DNA of 64,000 bases from Lysobacteraceae bacterium 2PB (lineage in GTDB: Bacteria; Pseudomonadota; Gammaproteobacteria; Xanthomonadales; Xanthomonadaceae), in NCBI GenBank assembly GCA_005502915.1, contig SCMT01000007.1:119619-183618 (forward strand), given 5' to 3'. Position numbers and translations under genes: made by a program. Below are positions 19,528 to 28,155 of the stretch, piece after piece (the first letter of the stretch is position 1; every line of letters begins with the position of its first letter). Under the pieces are notes generated by a model, which was given only the letters and a program-made list of their open reading frames with translations, made no database searches and was not told the origin of the DNA.

Positions 19528-19755
19528 TCAGTCTGCGCCCGGCAGGCAGATCGCGTAGCCGACGCTGTAGCGGTTGGTGCGCACGCCGGTTTCGTGCAGG
19601 TTGCCCTGGCAATCCATCGAAGCCTGGCCAACGACCTGGCCGGCCGCATCGAAATAGACGTAGAACTCGCCGATCTGGTCCGGGCCCGGCGGGCGGGCGA
19701 GGGCGGCGCCTGCATACAGGGCGATGCCGAGGGTGAGTGCGATCATCTTGCGCAT
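19528..19755 (-). CDS. small exported protein, DUF6289-like (copy 1)
   Basis: A 75-residue protein with a signal peptide (MRKMIALTLGIALYAGAALA). The mature segment contains FYVYFDAAGQVVGQASMDC, then QGNLHETGVRTNRY and a late Cys near the end (YAICLPGAD). Two cysteines are thus conserved with the neighbouring copy, and a disulphide is likely. The pattern (aromatic strand, Gly turn, DC.G) resembles small Xanthomonadaceae proteins annotated as DUF6289, but that name is from memory and tentative. The next gene upstream on the same strand (19846-20073) is a clear paralogue. Function unknown; periplasmic or secreted. Confidence 0.7.
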   Translation of the reverse strand: MRKMIALTLGIALYAGAALARPPGPDQIGEFYVYFDAAGQVVGQASMDCQGNLHETGVRTNRYSVGYAICLPGAD

Positions 19756-19845
19756 GGGAATCTCCTTGAGGATGTCGTCGGAACAGCGTGCACGGACCGC
19801 GACGACGGTCGGGCCGCGAAGCGAGGCGAGGCAGTGGTGCCGTCG

Positions 19846-20073
19846 TCAGATCGGATCGGGGTCGCAGATGAACACGCCGTCGGCGTACTGCTTCGTGAAC
19901 CTGCCCCACGCGGTGTAGTTGCCGCGGCAGTCGATGGCCTGGTAACCGACCACCTTGCCGGCGCTGTCGTAGTAGTAATAGAACTGGCCCGGACCGGTGG
20001 GGCCGATGGCGGCGATGGCATAGCCGGCCACGGCGGCGGCGACCAGGCCGATGGCGAGTGCGATCTTGCGCAT
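19846..20073 (-). CDS. small exported protein, DUF6289-like (copy 2)
   Basis: A 75-residue paralogue of the 19528-19755 product, with the same length and gene order. The signal peptide is IALAIGLVAAAVAGYAIA. The mature segment GQFYYYYDSAGKVVGYQAIDC and the following RGNYTAWGRFTKQY match the other copy position by position, including both cysteines (DC and FIC). An AAGGAG site lies just upstream of the ATG. The two genes are 90 bases apart on the same strand and could be co-transcribed. Function unknown; tandem duplication is the simplest origin. Confidence 0.7.
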   Translation of the reverse strand: MRKIALAIGLVAAAVAGYAIAAIGPTGPGQFYYYYDSAGKVVGYQAIDCRGNYTAWGRFTKQYADGVFICDPDPI

Positions 20074-20209
20074 GAATCACTCCTTGCGTGCGAACGATGC
20101 CGGCGTCATTGCCGGCCTCGCGACGCTACCGACTTTCCGTCTCGCCGTCCGGGACGCAGGTGTGAAGAAATCGTGAAGCGTGACGGATCGCGCGTGGCGC
20201 GGCCGCGCA

Positions 20210-20605
20210 TCAGCCGGACAGCGAATGGTCGAACGTGTACTGATGCGCGCCGTCGACGATGTCGATGGTCATCGTGCCGCGCAGACCGGCCAGCGCATCG
20301 GTGCCCGAGCCCGGAATCACCTTGATCGACTGCTGGGGCACGCCGTGGTCCATCAGGCTGCTGTGCTGGAGCATGAAGCTGCCGGCATGGCCGTCGAGCG
20401 TGCCGGTGACCCGCTCCAGCGCGACATAGCCGCCGGAGCCCGTGGCCGGATCCATCACGCCGAGCATGTGGACCACCGAGGTGGCCGCGAGCGGCCCGTG
20501 GAAGGTCTTGTCGAAGCGCAGCCGCATGGCCTGGACGCCGTCGCCGAAGTCCGCACCGGGCTCCGGCGTGCGCTGGATGTCGAATGTTCCCTTGGCCTGG
20601 TGCAT
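20210..20605 (-). CDS. DUF3224 domain-containing protein
   Basis: From the ATG at 20605 this is 131 residues, the usual length of the DUF3224 family. It starts MHQAKGTFDIQRTPEP and shows the family's core GYVALERVTGTLDGHAGSF and MLQHSSLMDHG, then a Gly/Thr/Asp-rich final part (GSGTDALAGLRGTMTIDI). The family adopts a small lipocalin-like beta barrel with no established reaction. The open frame continues far upstream to 20953, but that part overlaps the serA leader and has no homology, so the internal start is chosen. It is divergent from serA. Cytoplasmic by lack of signal. Confidence 0.85.
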   Translation of the reverse strand: MHQAKGTFDIQRTPEPGADFGDGVQAMRLRFDKTFHGPLAATSVVHMLGVMDPATGSGGYVALERVTGTLDGHAGSFMLQHSSLMDHGVPQQSIKVIPGSGTDALAGLRGTMTIDIVDGAHQYTFDHSLSG

Positions 20606-20682
20606 GGGCGTGGCTTCCGATGGTGGGGGAGCGCCAGCATCCCGCGTTCCGGCGCATGCCGCGAGTGTCGCAAGTGTGGGGT

Positions 20683-20710
20683 TTGCCGCCGACCGGATGT
20701 CTGCTACGCT
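20683..20710 (+). promoter_or_regulatory. possible sigma-70 promoter for serA
   Basis: TTGCCG (20683-20688) and TACGCT (20705-20710) are separated by 16 bases. If used, the serA transcript carries a leader of about 220 bases, in which I recognise no riboswitch. Confidence 0.35.
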
Positions 20711-20937
20711 CCCGGGCGTCGCGGATTCCCATGCCAGCCGGCCCCGTCTCCCGACCCGCAGGTGAAGTCTCCCGTGCCCCAGGCACGAGGCAGGCCTCAC
20801 CGGACCAGCATCATCGGTCCATCCGAACCGCCCAGGGAGCGTTCTTCCCGACCCGGTTCGCGTTCTGTGCAGTGCCGGCCAGCCACACCGAGCATGGGCT
20901 CCGCGGGAATTCCTTTCCCTCACCTGGAGCTGACGAA

Positions 20938-22515
20938 ATGAAAGTGCTGGCATGCGATGGAATCCACGAAGACGGCCTGGCGATGTTCCGCGACGCCGGC
21001 TGGACCATCGAAATCTCCGATCCGATCAAGGACCCCGCGAAGCTCTCCGCCGCGCTCGAAGGCGTGGACGCGCTGCTCGTGCGCTCGGCCACCCAGGTGA
21101 CCGCCGAGGCCATCGAGGGCGCGAAGCAGCTCAAGGTGATCGGCCGCGCCGGCGCCGGCGTGGACACCATCGACGTCGATGCCGCCACCGCGCGCGGCAT
21201 CGCGGTGATGAACGCGCCCGACGGCAACACGCTCGCCGCGGCCGAACACGCGATCTCGCTGCTGTTCTCGCTCGCCCGCCACGTGCCCAAGGCCGACGCC
21301 GGGATGAAGGCCGGGCAGTGGCCGAAGGCCGGCCTGACCGGCTTCGAGCTGGAAGGCAAGAAGCTCGGCGTGATCGGCCTCGGCCGCATCGGCAGCACCG
21401 TCGCGCGCAAGGCGCAGGGCATCGGCATGGAGGTCGCCGCGTTCGATCCCTTCCTGCCGCCGGCCGCCGCCGCCAAGGGCAGCGTGCCGCTGAAGACGCT
21501 GGACGACCTGCTGGCCTGGGCCGACATCGTCACCCTGCACATCCCGCGCACCAAGGACACCACCAACCTCATCTCCGAGGCGCGCATGCGCCAGATGAAG
21601 AAGGGCGCCTACCTCATCAACGCCGCGCGCGGCGGCCTGGTCGACGAGGACGCGCTGCGCGCCGTGCTCGACGAAGGCCATCTCGCCGGCGCCGCGCTCG
21701 ACACCTTCGCCACCGAGCCGCTGCAGGCCGATTCGCCGCTGCGCGCGCATCCGAAGCTCATCCTCACCCCGCACCTCGGCGCATCGACCAGCGAAGCCCA
21801 GCAGGCGGTGAGCACGATCCTGGCCCGCCAGATCATCGACTTCGCCGCCACCGGCGCGGTCGCCGGCTGCGTGAACCTGCCGCCGCTCAGCGCCGAGGCC
21901 GCGCGCGAAGTCGGGCCGTGGATGCCGCTGATGTCCGCGCTCGGCCGCCTTGCGGTGCGCCTGGTGCAGGCGCCGACCCGCCTGGAGATCACCTACGCCG
22001 GCCGCACCGACGCGCTCGACACCCGTCCGCTGACCCGCCTGCTGGTCGCGGCGCTGCTCGGCACCTCCTCGGGCCGCGTCACGCCGGTGAACGCGCTGCA
22101 GGAAGCCGCCGCGCGCGGGCTCACGGTCGCCGAGACCGTCGGCGGCGACGGCGATGGCTTCGACCGACTGCTGAAGGTGCGCGTGATCGGCGAGAACGCG
22201 GCCGGCGTGGTCCGCACCCGCGAGATCGAGGCCACCCTGCATCGCGGCCCGCGCGTGGTCCGCCTGGACGGGGTCGAGATCGAATTCGATCCGCTGGCGC
22301 ACGTCCTGCTGATGCGCAACGAGGACCGCCCCGGCATGATCGGCCGCGTCGGTACGCTGCTCGGCGAGGCCGGCGTGAACATCATCAACTTCGCCCTAGG
22401 TGCGGCCGGCGATGGCCAGGCCCGCGCCGCGATCACCATCGACAAGCCGCTCGGCGATGTGCAGATCGCGACGATCAAGGCCGCGCCGGGCATCCTGTCG
22501 CTGCAGCAGGTCTGA
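20938..22515 (+). CDS. serA: D-3-phosphoglycerate dehydrogenase, long form with ACT domain
   Basis: It catalyses the first committed step of serine synthesis, oxidising 3-phosphoglycerate to 3-phosphohydroxypyruvate with NAD. The 525 residues match the long (type 1) SerA. The substrate-binding domain comes first, with RSATQVTAEAI and RAGAGVDTIDVD. The NAD motif KLGVIGLGRIGSTVARKAQG is at about 140-160. Catalytic region marks are NAARGGLVDEDAL and HLGASTSEAQ. An intervening ASB domain follows from about residue 320, then a C-terminal ACT domain (about 453-525, VLLMRNEDRPGMIGRVG) that usually mediates serine feedback. The start at 20938 sits behind a GGAG site and gives the canonical N-terminus; the open frame extends upstream but without homology. 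The next gene starts 3 bases after the stop and is surely co-transcribed. Confidence 0.96.
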   Translation: MKVLACDGIHEDGLAMFRDAGWTIEISDPIKDPAKLSAALEGVDALLVRSATQVTAEAIEGAKQLKVIGRAGAGVDTIDVDAATARGIAVMNAPDGNTLAAAEHAISLLFSLARHVPKADAGMKAGQWPKAGLTGFELEGKKLGVIGLGRIGSTVARKAQGIGMEVAAFDPFLPPAAAAKGSVPLKTLDDLLAWADIVTLHIPRTKDTTNLISEARMRQMKKGAYLINAARGGLVDEDALRAVLDEGHLAGAALDTFATEPLQADSPLRAHPKLILTPHLGASTSEAQQAVSTILARQIIDFAATGAVAGCVNLPPLSAEAAREVGPWMPLMSALGRLAVRLVQAPTRLEITYAGRTDALDTRPLTRLLVAALLGTSSGRVTPVNALQEAAARGLTVAETVGGDGDGFDRLLKVRVIGENAAGVVRTREIEATLHRGPRVVRLDGVEIEFDPLAHVLLMRNEDRPGMIGRVGTLLGEAGVNIINFALGAAGDGQARAAITIDKPLGDVQIATIKAAPGILSLQQV

Positions 22516-22518
22516 GCC

Positions 22519-23169
22519 ATGAAGATCCTCCTCGCACGCCACGGCGAAACGCCGTGGAACGCCGAAGGCCGCTACCAGGGCCAGATCGACATCCCGCTGT
22601 CGCCGGTCGGCGAAGGCCAGGCGCGCGCACTCGGCGCGCGTCTCGCCGACGCCCGCATCGACCGTGCGGTCGCCTCGCCGCTGACCCGGGCGCGCACCAC
22701 CGCCGAGTTCGCGCTCGGCGACGCGCGTCGCGACCTGCTCGCCACCGATCCCGGTCTGATGGAAATCGGCCACGGTGAATGGGAAGGCCTGCTCGCCAGC
22801 GAGATCCGCGAGCGCGACCCGGAACGCCTGCAGGCCTGGCGCGACGCACCCGACACGGTGCTGATGCCCGGCGCCGGCGGCGAAACCCTGCAGGCGGTGC
22901 TCGACCGCGCCTGGCCGGCCTTCGAGCGCGCCACCGCCGGCCTCGGCGACGACGACACCCTGCTGGTCGTCGCTCACGACGCCGTGAACCGCGTGCTGCT
23001 GTGCCGGATCCTCGGCATCCCGCTGAACCGGCTGTGGAGCTTCCGCCAGGCCCCGGCGACGCTGAACCTGCTCGAAGGCCCGTCCACCGACCGCATCGAG
23101 GTCGTCCGCCTCAACGACTGCGCGCACCACACCGCCCTGTTCGGCGAAGCGGTGCACCGGGCGCTGTGA
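22519..23169 (+). CDS. histidine phosphatase family protein (dPGM/PhoE-like), possible phosphoserine phosphatase
   Basis: A 216-residue member of the histidine phosphatase superfamily. The RHGE motif with the phosphohistidine lies in LLARHGETPWNAEGRYQGQ (about residues 4-22). The acid/base Glu is in GLMEIGHGEWEG, and the second histidine in VVAHDAVNR (about 152-160). The start is 3 bases after the serA stop, so the two share a message. Members of this family act as phosphoserine phosphatases in some bacteria that lack classical SerB, and the serA linkage makes that a reasonable guess; phosphoglycerate mutase, alpha-ribazole phosphatase or a general phosphatase remain possible. Cytoplasmic. 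Confidence 0.85.
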   Translation: MKILLARHGETPWNAEGRYQGQIDIPLSPVGEGQARALGARLADARIDRAVASPLTRARTTAEFALGDARRDLLATDPGLMEIGHGEWEGLLASEIRERDPERLQAWRDAPDTVLMPGAGGETLQAVLDRAWPAFERATAGLGDDDTLLVVAHDAVNRVLLCRILGIPLNRLWSFRQAPATLNLLEGPSTDRIEVVRLNDCAHHTALFGEAVHRAL

Positions 23170-23199
23170 CGGCCCGGTGAGTCGCCCGAAGCGGCGCGG

Positions 23200-24069
23200 T
23201 CAGGGCACCGGATGCCCGCGCGCCGCTTCCCACAGCGCGTACCAGGCGTCGTGCGGCAAGGGTGTCGTGCAGGCGAGCACCGCATCCGCCAGGCGATCCG
23301 CGCGGGCCGTGCCCAGCACGACGCGCGTGCGCGGTACGGTCGCCACCCAGCGCAGCAGCAGCGACGCGGGGTCGGTGCCGAACTCGCCGGCCATCGCGTT
23401 CAATGCGGGTTGCAGGCGTGCGCCGAGTTGCGTGCCCACGTCGAGCAGTTGCCCGCCGCCGAGCGGCGACCAGGCCTGCACCTCCGCTCCCCGCGCGAGC
23501 GTGGCCCCGTGCGTCCCGTCCTCAAGCGGTGCCCAGTGCGCGAGCGACAGTTCGATCTGGTTGGCGGCGACCGGCAGCACGCCGTCGAACCGCGCGATCG
23601 CATGCGCATCGAAGTTGGAGACGCCGAACGTTCCGATGTGTCCCTCACGCTGCTGGTCCAGAACCCAGGCCGCGATCTCGTCCACGCGCAGCAGCGGATC
23701 GAAGCGATGCAGCATCAGCGTGTCGACATGATCGACACCGAGCGTGCGCAGGGATTCGTCCAGCGCATCGTCCAGGTGCGCGACCGACAGGTCGTAGTAC
23801 GGCAGGCCGCGCGTGTTGATCGGGTTGGCGGTCGTGACGATGCCGATCTTCGCGACCAGTCGGAACCGCGCGCGCAGGCCGGGGCGCAGGGCGAAGGCTG
23901 CGCCGACCAGGGCATTGGTGGTGTGGCCGCCGTAGATGTCGGCCAGGTCGAGCGTGTCGACCCCGGCGTCGAGCGCCGCTTCCAGCAGATCGGCCACTTC
24001 CCGAGGCGCCAGGCGCGCCCCCCAGTCGCCGAAACGCATGGAACCCAGCAGCGGCGGGCATGTCGACAT
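23200..24069 (-). CDS. aldo/keto reductase family protein
   Basis: A 289-residue NADPH-type aldo/keto reductase. The catalytic tetrad of the family can be read: Asp and Tyr in DTLDLADIYGG (about residues 38-48), Lys in LVAKIG (about 74), and His in LMLHRFDP (about 117-124). The FGVSNF strand and the SPLGGG loop are conserved, and the late LGTARADRLADA matches the cofactor-binding C-terminal region. It resembles the YdhF-type oxidoreductases. The physiological carbonyl substrate is unknown. It converges on the serA operon and is divergent from folC. Confidence 0.9.
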   Translation of the reverse strand: MSTCPPLLGSMRFGDWGARLAPREVADLLEAALDAGVDTLDLADIYGGHTTNALVGAAFALRPGLRARFRLVAKIGIVTTANPINTRGLPYYDLSVAHLDDALDESLRTLGVDHVDTLMLHRFDPLLRVDEIAAWVLDQQREGHIGTFGVSNFDAHAIARFDGVLPVAANQIELSLAHWAPLEDGTHGATLARGAEVQAWSPLGGGQLLDVGTQLGARLQPALNAMAGEFGTDPASLLLRWVATVPRTRVVLGTARADRLADAVLACTTPLPHDAWYALWEAARGHPVP

Positions 24070-24116
24070 GGGGCCTCGGAGTGGTCGGGCAGGGCGCAGC
24101 GCCGGATAATAGCGGG

Positions 24117-25403
24117 ATGACCCCGCGCACGCTGTCCGACTGGCTCGACTACATCGAACGCCAGCATTTCAAGTCCATCGACATGAGCCTCGACCGCCCG
24201 CGGGCGGTCGCCGAGCGGATGGCCCTGCCCAGACCCGCGCGCCATGTCGTCACCGTCGGCGGCACCAACGGCAAGGGCTCGACCGTCGCTTTCGTCGAGG
24301 CCATCGCGCGGGCCGCCGGGCTGTCGGTCGGCACCTACACCTCGCCGCACCTGCTGCGCTACAACGAGCGCGTGCGTATCGATGGCGTCGAGGTCGACGA
24401 TGCCGCGCTGGTCGCCGCCTTCGAGGCGGTCGAGGCCGCGCGGACCGATGCCGACGGCACGACCACGCCGCTGACCTATTTCGAATACGGCACGCTCGCC
24501 GCGCTGTGGCTGTTCGCGCGCCGCGACCTCGACCTGGTGGTGCTGGAAGTCGGGCTCGGCGGGCGGCTCGATGCGGTGAACCTCGTCGATCCCGATGTCG
24601 CGGTCATCACCACCGTCGACCTCGACCACCAGGCCTGGCTGGGCGACACCATCGAGGCGATCGGCGCCGAGAAGGCGCGCATCGCCCGGGCCTGGAAGCC
24701 GCTGGTGCTGGGCGACGACGATCCGCCGTCGAGCGTGCTCGGCCACGCCTACGCCATCGGCGCGTCGGCGCTGCGCATCGGCTGCGATTTCTTCTTCCAG
24801 CCGCCGGTCGACGACGCCGCGCACTGGACCTGGCGCGAAGTGGGCTGCGAGCTCGAACTGCCGATGCCGGCGCTGGCCGCGCCGGTGCAGCTGCGCAACG
24901 CCGCCGTCGCCATCGCCGCGCTGCGGGCCCTGCCCATCGATCTGCCCGAGACCGCGTTCGCCGACGGCGTGCGCGCTGCGCGCGTGCCGGCCCGGCTGCA
25001 GCGCTTCGCACATGCGGGCGTCGAGGTAGTGGTCGATGTCGGCCACAACCCGCAGGCGGCGCGCTCGCTGGCTGACTGGTTGGCCGCTTCGCCTGTCGAA
25101 GGCCCGACGCATGCGGTATTCGCCGTGCTCGGCGACAAGGACGTGGCCGGGGTGGTCGAGGCGCTGGCGTCGCGGATCGACCGTTGGTGGCTGGCCGGCC
25201 TGTCGGACGTGGCCGCGCGGGGACTGGACGTCGACGCCTTCGCGGACACGCTGCGCGACACCGCCGCTGCCGAGGGCACGCGCTGCGCCACTGTCGACGC
25301 CGCCATCGACGCCGCGCTGGCCGAGACCCCGGCCAGCGGCCGCATCCTGGTGTTCGGTTCCTTCCACACCGCCGCCGCCGCGCTGTCGAGGTTCGGCGGC
25401 TGA
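24117..25403 (+). CDS. folC: bifunctional dihydrofolate synthase / folylpolyglutamate synthase
   Basis: It adds glutamate to dihydropteroate and to reduced folates, using ATP. The 428-residue protein carries the Mur-ligase-like ATP loop VGGTNGKGSTVAF (about residues 44-56), SVGTYTSPHLLRYNERVRIDG (about residues 68-88, with the SPH motif), and the C-terminal DVGHNPQAARSLADWL of the glutamate-ligase domain. The ATG at 24117 is chosen; the open frame starts earlier without homology. A GATAAT hexamer lies only about 6 bases upstream of the ATG, so transcription might start at or close to the start codon. Downstream are a SPOR-domain protein and purF, the conserved order folC-dedD-(cvpA)-purF, but cvpA is missing here. 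Confidence 0.95.
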   Translation: MTPRTLSDWLDYIERQHFKSIDMSLDRPRAVAERMALPRPARHVVTVGGTNGKGSTVAFVEAIARAAGLSVGTYTSPHLLRYNERVRIDGVEVDDAALVAAFEAVEAARTDADGTTTPLTYFEYGTLAALWLFARRDLDLVVLEVGLGGRLDAVNLVDPDVAVITTVDLDHQAWLGDTIEAIGAEKARIARAWKPLVLGDDDPPSSVLGHAYAIGASALRIGCDFFFQPPVDDAAHWTWREVGCELELPMPALAAPVQLRNAAVAIAALRALPIDLPETAFADGVRAARVPARLQRFAHAGVEVVVDVGHNPQAARSLADWLAASPVEGPTHAVFAVLGDKDVAGVVEALASRIDRWWLAGLSDVAARGLDVDAFADTLRDTAAAEGTRCATVDAAIDAALAETPASGRILVFGSFHTAAAALSRFGG

Positions 25404-25484
25404 GACGCGGGGCCGTGCCGTTCATCTGCGTGCCCGCGTCCTGAACCGGGCGGGCATCGCGGACGGGCCGCCCCGGCGCGGGGG

Positions 25485-25490
25485 TATAAT
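25485..25490 (+). promoter_or_regulatory. consensus -10 box before the SPOR-domain gene
   Basis: A perfect TATAAT 36 bases upstream of the ATG at 25526; no clear -35 hexamer. It suggests the SPOR-domain gene can be transcribed apart from folC. Confidence 0.5.
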
Positions 25491-25525
25491 CCGCCCGCCC
25501 CTCCCAGCCTCCTCCCACTTTCAGG

Positions 25526-26602
25526 ATGTCGATGGACACTGGACTGAAGCAGCGCCTGATCGGCGCGGCCGTTCTGATCGCGCTGGCCGTGATCTTCCTG
25601 CCGATGTTGGTGAAGGGCCCGGCGCCCGACAGCGGCGTCTCCGATGTCTCCATCAAGATGCCCGACGCCCCCGACGGCGAGACCGAAACCCGCGACCTGC
25701 CGCTGGTGATGCCCGGCGACGTGCCCAAGGGCGGTGCGGTGGGCATGAACGCCACGCCGGTGGACAAACCCGGCGCGCAGGCCCTGCCGACCACGCCCGA
25801 CGGCGCCGCCGCCACCGACCCCGCCGCCGCAGCAACGACACCGGTCGATCCGGCGTCCGCCCTGCCGGCCTCCGCCGCCGGCGGCAACTACGCCGTGCAT
25901 TTCGGCGCCTACGCCACGCAGAAGGGTGCCGACACCGTCGCGGCGCTGGCGACCGCCGCGCAGCTGCCGGCCTACACCGAAGCCACCACGATCAACGGCA
26001 AGCCCGCGTTCCGCGTCCGCATCGGCCCGTACGCCACGCGCGCCGACGCCGAGACCGCGCGCCTGAAGGCGCTGGAAGTGCGCAGCGACGTGCCGGTGCG
26101 CGTGGTCGCGCTGGACGCCGAGCCGGCCCCGGTCGCGCCCGCGGCCACGACGCCCGCCGCGACCCCGGTCGCCGCCGCCGAGCCGCCCAAGCCGGCCGCG
26201 CCGAAGCCCGCAGAAACGAAACCCGAGCCCAAGCCGGAATCGAAGCCTGCCGTGCCTGCGCCCAAGCCGGTCGCGACCAGGCCTGCCGAGCCGAAGCCGG
26301 CCCCCGCGAAGCCCGCCGAGGCTCCGAAACCCGCCGCGCCCAAGCCCGCGCCGCCGGCCGCCGCCAAGGTCGGCTTCGCCGTGCAGGTCGGTGCGTTCAG
26401 CGACGCCACCGAAGCCGGTGCGATGCGCGAACGCCTGCGCGCCGCCGGCTTCACCGCCTTCACCGAATCGGTGACGACCGACCAGGGCAAGCTCACCCGC
26501 GTGCGCGTCGGCCCGGTGCTCGACCGCGCCGCCGCCGACCAGCTCAAGGCCCAGATCCAGTCGAAAACCGGCGTGGACGGCATCGTCCGCCCGCACCCCT
26601 GA
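25526..26602 (+). CDS. SPOR-domain protein, DedD-like, with two SPOR repeats
   Basis: A 358-residue inner-membrane protein. A short cytoplasmic N-terminus precedes one transmembrane segment (about residues 9-28, LIGAAVLIALAVIFLPMLV). It is followed by a periplasmic linker, a first SPOR-like domain (about 118-195, YAVHFGAYATQKGADTVAAL), a long Ala/Pro/Lys-rich spacer (about 196-280), and a second SPOR domain (about 283-358, FAVQVGAFSDATEAGAMRERL). SPOR domains bind denuded glycan strands at the division septum, so a role in cell division is expected. DedD of E. coli has only one SPOR domain, so the duplication is a point of difference. It lies between folC and purF as dedD does. The double start MSM leaves a two-codon uncertainty. 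Confidence 0.88.
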   Translation: MSMDTGLKQRLIGAAVLIALAVIFLPMLVKGPAPDSGVSDVSIKMPDAPDGETETRDLPLVMPGDVPKGGAVGMNATPVDKPGAQALPTTPDGAAATDPAAAATTPVDPASALPASAAGGNYAVHFGAYATQKGADTVAALATAAQLPAYTEATTINGKPAFRVRIGPYATRADAETARLKALEVRSDVPVRVVALDAEPAPVAPAATTPAATPVAAAEPPKPAAPKPAETKPEPKPESKPAVPAPKPVATRPAEPKPAPAKPAEAPKPAAPKPAPPAAAKVGFAVQVGAFSDATEAGAMRERLRAAGFTAFTESVTTDQGKLTRVRVGPVLDRAAADQLKAQIQSKTGVDGIVRPHP

Positions 26603-26609
26603 TCTTCGC

Positions 26610-26639
26610 GCGGCGCCTTCGTGGCGCCGCACTGTTTTT
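26610..26639 (+). terminator. hairpin terminator/attenuator between SPOR gene and purF
   Basis: An 8-bp GC stem (GCGGCGCC with GGCGCCGC, loop TTCGT) is followed by ACTG and five Ts. It lies 45 bases ahead of purF, where cvpA is normally found, and could separate or attenuate purF expression. Confidence 0.7.
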
Positions 26640-26683
26640 CGCATCGCATTCGCGTCATCAAGCGCTTCACCGGAGTTACCATC

Positions 26684-28153
26684 ATGTGCGGCATCATCGG
26701 CATCGTCGGCACCTCGGACGTCGCGGCCTCCCTCTACGACGGCCTGACCGTTCTACAGCATCGCGGACAGGACGCCGCCGGTATCGCCACCGCCAACGGC
26801 ACCCAGCTGCGCGTCGTGAAGGGCAACGGCCTCGTGCGCGATGCCTTCCGCGCGAGCGAGATGGCGCTGCTGCAGGGCCGCGTCGGCATCGGCCATTGCC
26901 GCTATCCCACGGCGGGCAGCGAAGGCAGCGACGAAGCGCAGCCGTTCTACGTGAATTCGCCGTACGGCATCGCGCTGGCGCACAACGGCAACCTGATCAA
27001 CACCGACACCCTGCGTCGCGAGGTGTTCGAGCAGGACCGCCGCAACGTCAACACCGAATCCGACTCCGAAGTGCTGCTCAACGTGTTCGCGCACGAGCTG
27101 GACAAGCAGCGCGTGCTGACCCCGGATGCCGCGTTCCGCGCCGTCGAGAACGTGACGCGCCGGGCCAAGGGCGGCTATGCGGTGGTGACCCTGGTGCTCG
27201 GCCTGGGCCTGGTCGCATTCCGCGATCCGCACGGCATCCGCCCGCTGGTGCTGGGCAAGCGCGACACCGATGCCGGCAGCGAATACATCATCGCGTCCGA
27301 GTCGGCCGCGCTCGACGTGCTCGGCTTCGAGCGCGTGCGCGACATCGCGCCGGGCGAGGCCATCGTCATCACCCCGCGCGGCGAGCTGCATTCGCGCCAG
27401 TGCGCCGACGGCGAGCTGCGCTCGTGCATCTTCGAGTTCGTCTACTTCGCGCGTCCGGACTCGCTGATCGACGAGATTTCCGTGCACAAGGCGCGCATGC
27501 GCATGGGCGTGACCCTCGGCGAGAAGATCCTGCGCGAGCGCCCGGACCACGACATCGACGTGGTGATCCCGATTCCGGACACCTCGCGCGACGCCGCGCT
27601 GGAGATCGCCAACGTGCTCGGCGTGAAGTACCGCGAGGGCTTCAACAAGAACCGTTACGTCGGCCGCACCTTCATCATGCCGGGGCAGGGCGAACGCGCG
27701 AAGTCCGTGCGCCGCAAGCTCAACCCGATCCCGCTGGAGTTCCGCAACCGCGTCGTGCTGCTCGTCGACGACTCCATCGTGCGCGGCACCACCTCGCAGC
27801 AGATCGTGCAGATGGCGCGCGATGCCGGCGCGAAGAAGGTCTATCTCGCCTCCGCGGCGCCGCCCGTGCGTCACCCGAACATCTACGGCATCGACATGCC
27901 CTCGCCCGAGGAGCTGGTCGCGCACGGCCGCACCGAGCAGGAAGTGCAGGAACTGCTGGGCTGCGACTGGCTGATCTACCAGGACCTCGCCGACCTCGAA
28001 GCCGCCGTCGCCGGCCCGAAGTTCCCGGGCCGCAAGTTCGACTCCTCCTGCTTCAACGGCGAATACGTCACCGGCATCGAACCGGGCTACTTCGAGCGCC
28101 TCAAGCAGCTGCGTTCGGACGAGGCGAAGAAGAAGCGCCGGCTGGCGAGCTGA
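26684..28153 (+). CDS. purF: amidophosphoribosyltransferase
   Basis: It catalyses the first step of purine synthesis, transferring ammonia from glutamine to PRPP. The 489-residue product starts [14 protein letters not shown]. Cys2 becomes the N-terminal nucleophile of the class II glutaminase domain once the initiator Met is removed, which fixes the ATG at 26684. Glutaminase marks include [13 protein letters not shown] and [10 protein letters not shown]. The phosphoribosyltransferase half contains the PRPP loop [19 protein letters not shown] (about residues 355-373). Length fits the E. coli-type enzyme (about 505), without the propeptide and iron-sulfur form of Bacillus. Regulation by PurR is not evident, and a hairpin lies just upstream. 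Cytoplasmic. Confidence 0.97.
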   Translation: MCGIIGIVGTSDVAASLYDGLTVLQHRGQDAAGIATANGTQLRVVKGNGLVRDAFRASEMALLQGRVGIGHCRYPTAGSEGSDEAQPFYVNSPYGIALAHNGNLINTDTLRREVFEQDRRNVNTESDSEVLLNVFAHELDKQRVLTPDAAFRAVENVTRRAKGGYAVVTLVLGLGLVAFRDPHGIRPLVLGKRDTDAGSEYIIASESAALDVLGFERVRDIAPGEAIVITPRGELHSRQCADGELRSCIFEFVYFARPDSLIDEISVHKARMRMGVTLGEKILRERPDHDIDVVIPIPDTSRDAALEIANVLGVKYREGFNKNRYVGRTFIMPGQGERAKSVRRKLNPIPLEFRNRVVLLVDDSIVRGTTSQQIVQMARDAGAKKVYLASAAPPVRHPNIYGIDMPSPEELVAHGRTEQEVQELLGCDWLIYQDLADLEAAVAGPKFPGRKFDSSCFNGEYVTGIEPGYFERLKQLRSDEAKKKRRLAS

Positions 28154-28155
28154 GC

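Noticed and set aside
17160..19715. 851-codon minus-strand frame opposite the S46 peptidase
   Set aside because: The S46 catalytic triad is read on the plus strand; the minus frame is a shadow.
25036..28155. Long plus-strand frame running through folC, the SPOR gene and purF
   Set aside because: Only its last 160 codons (from the GTG at 28156) make sense as a signal-peptide protein. The rest is an off-frame reading of known genes.
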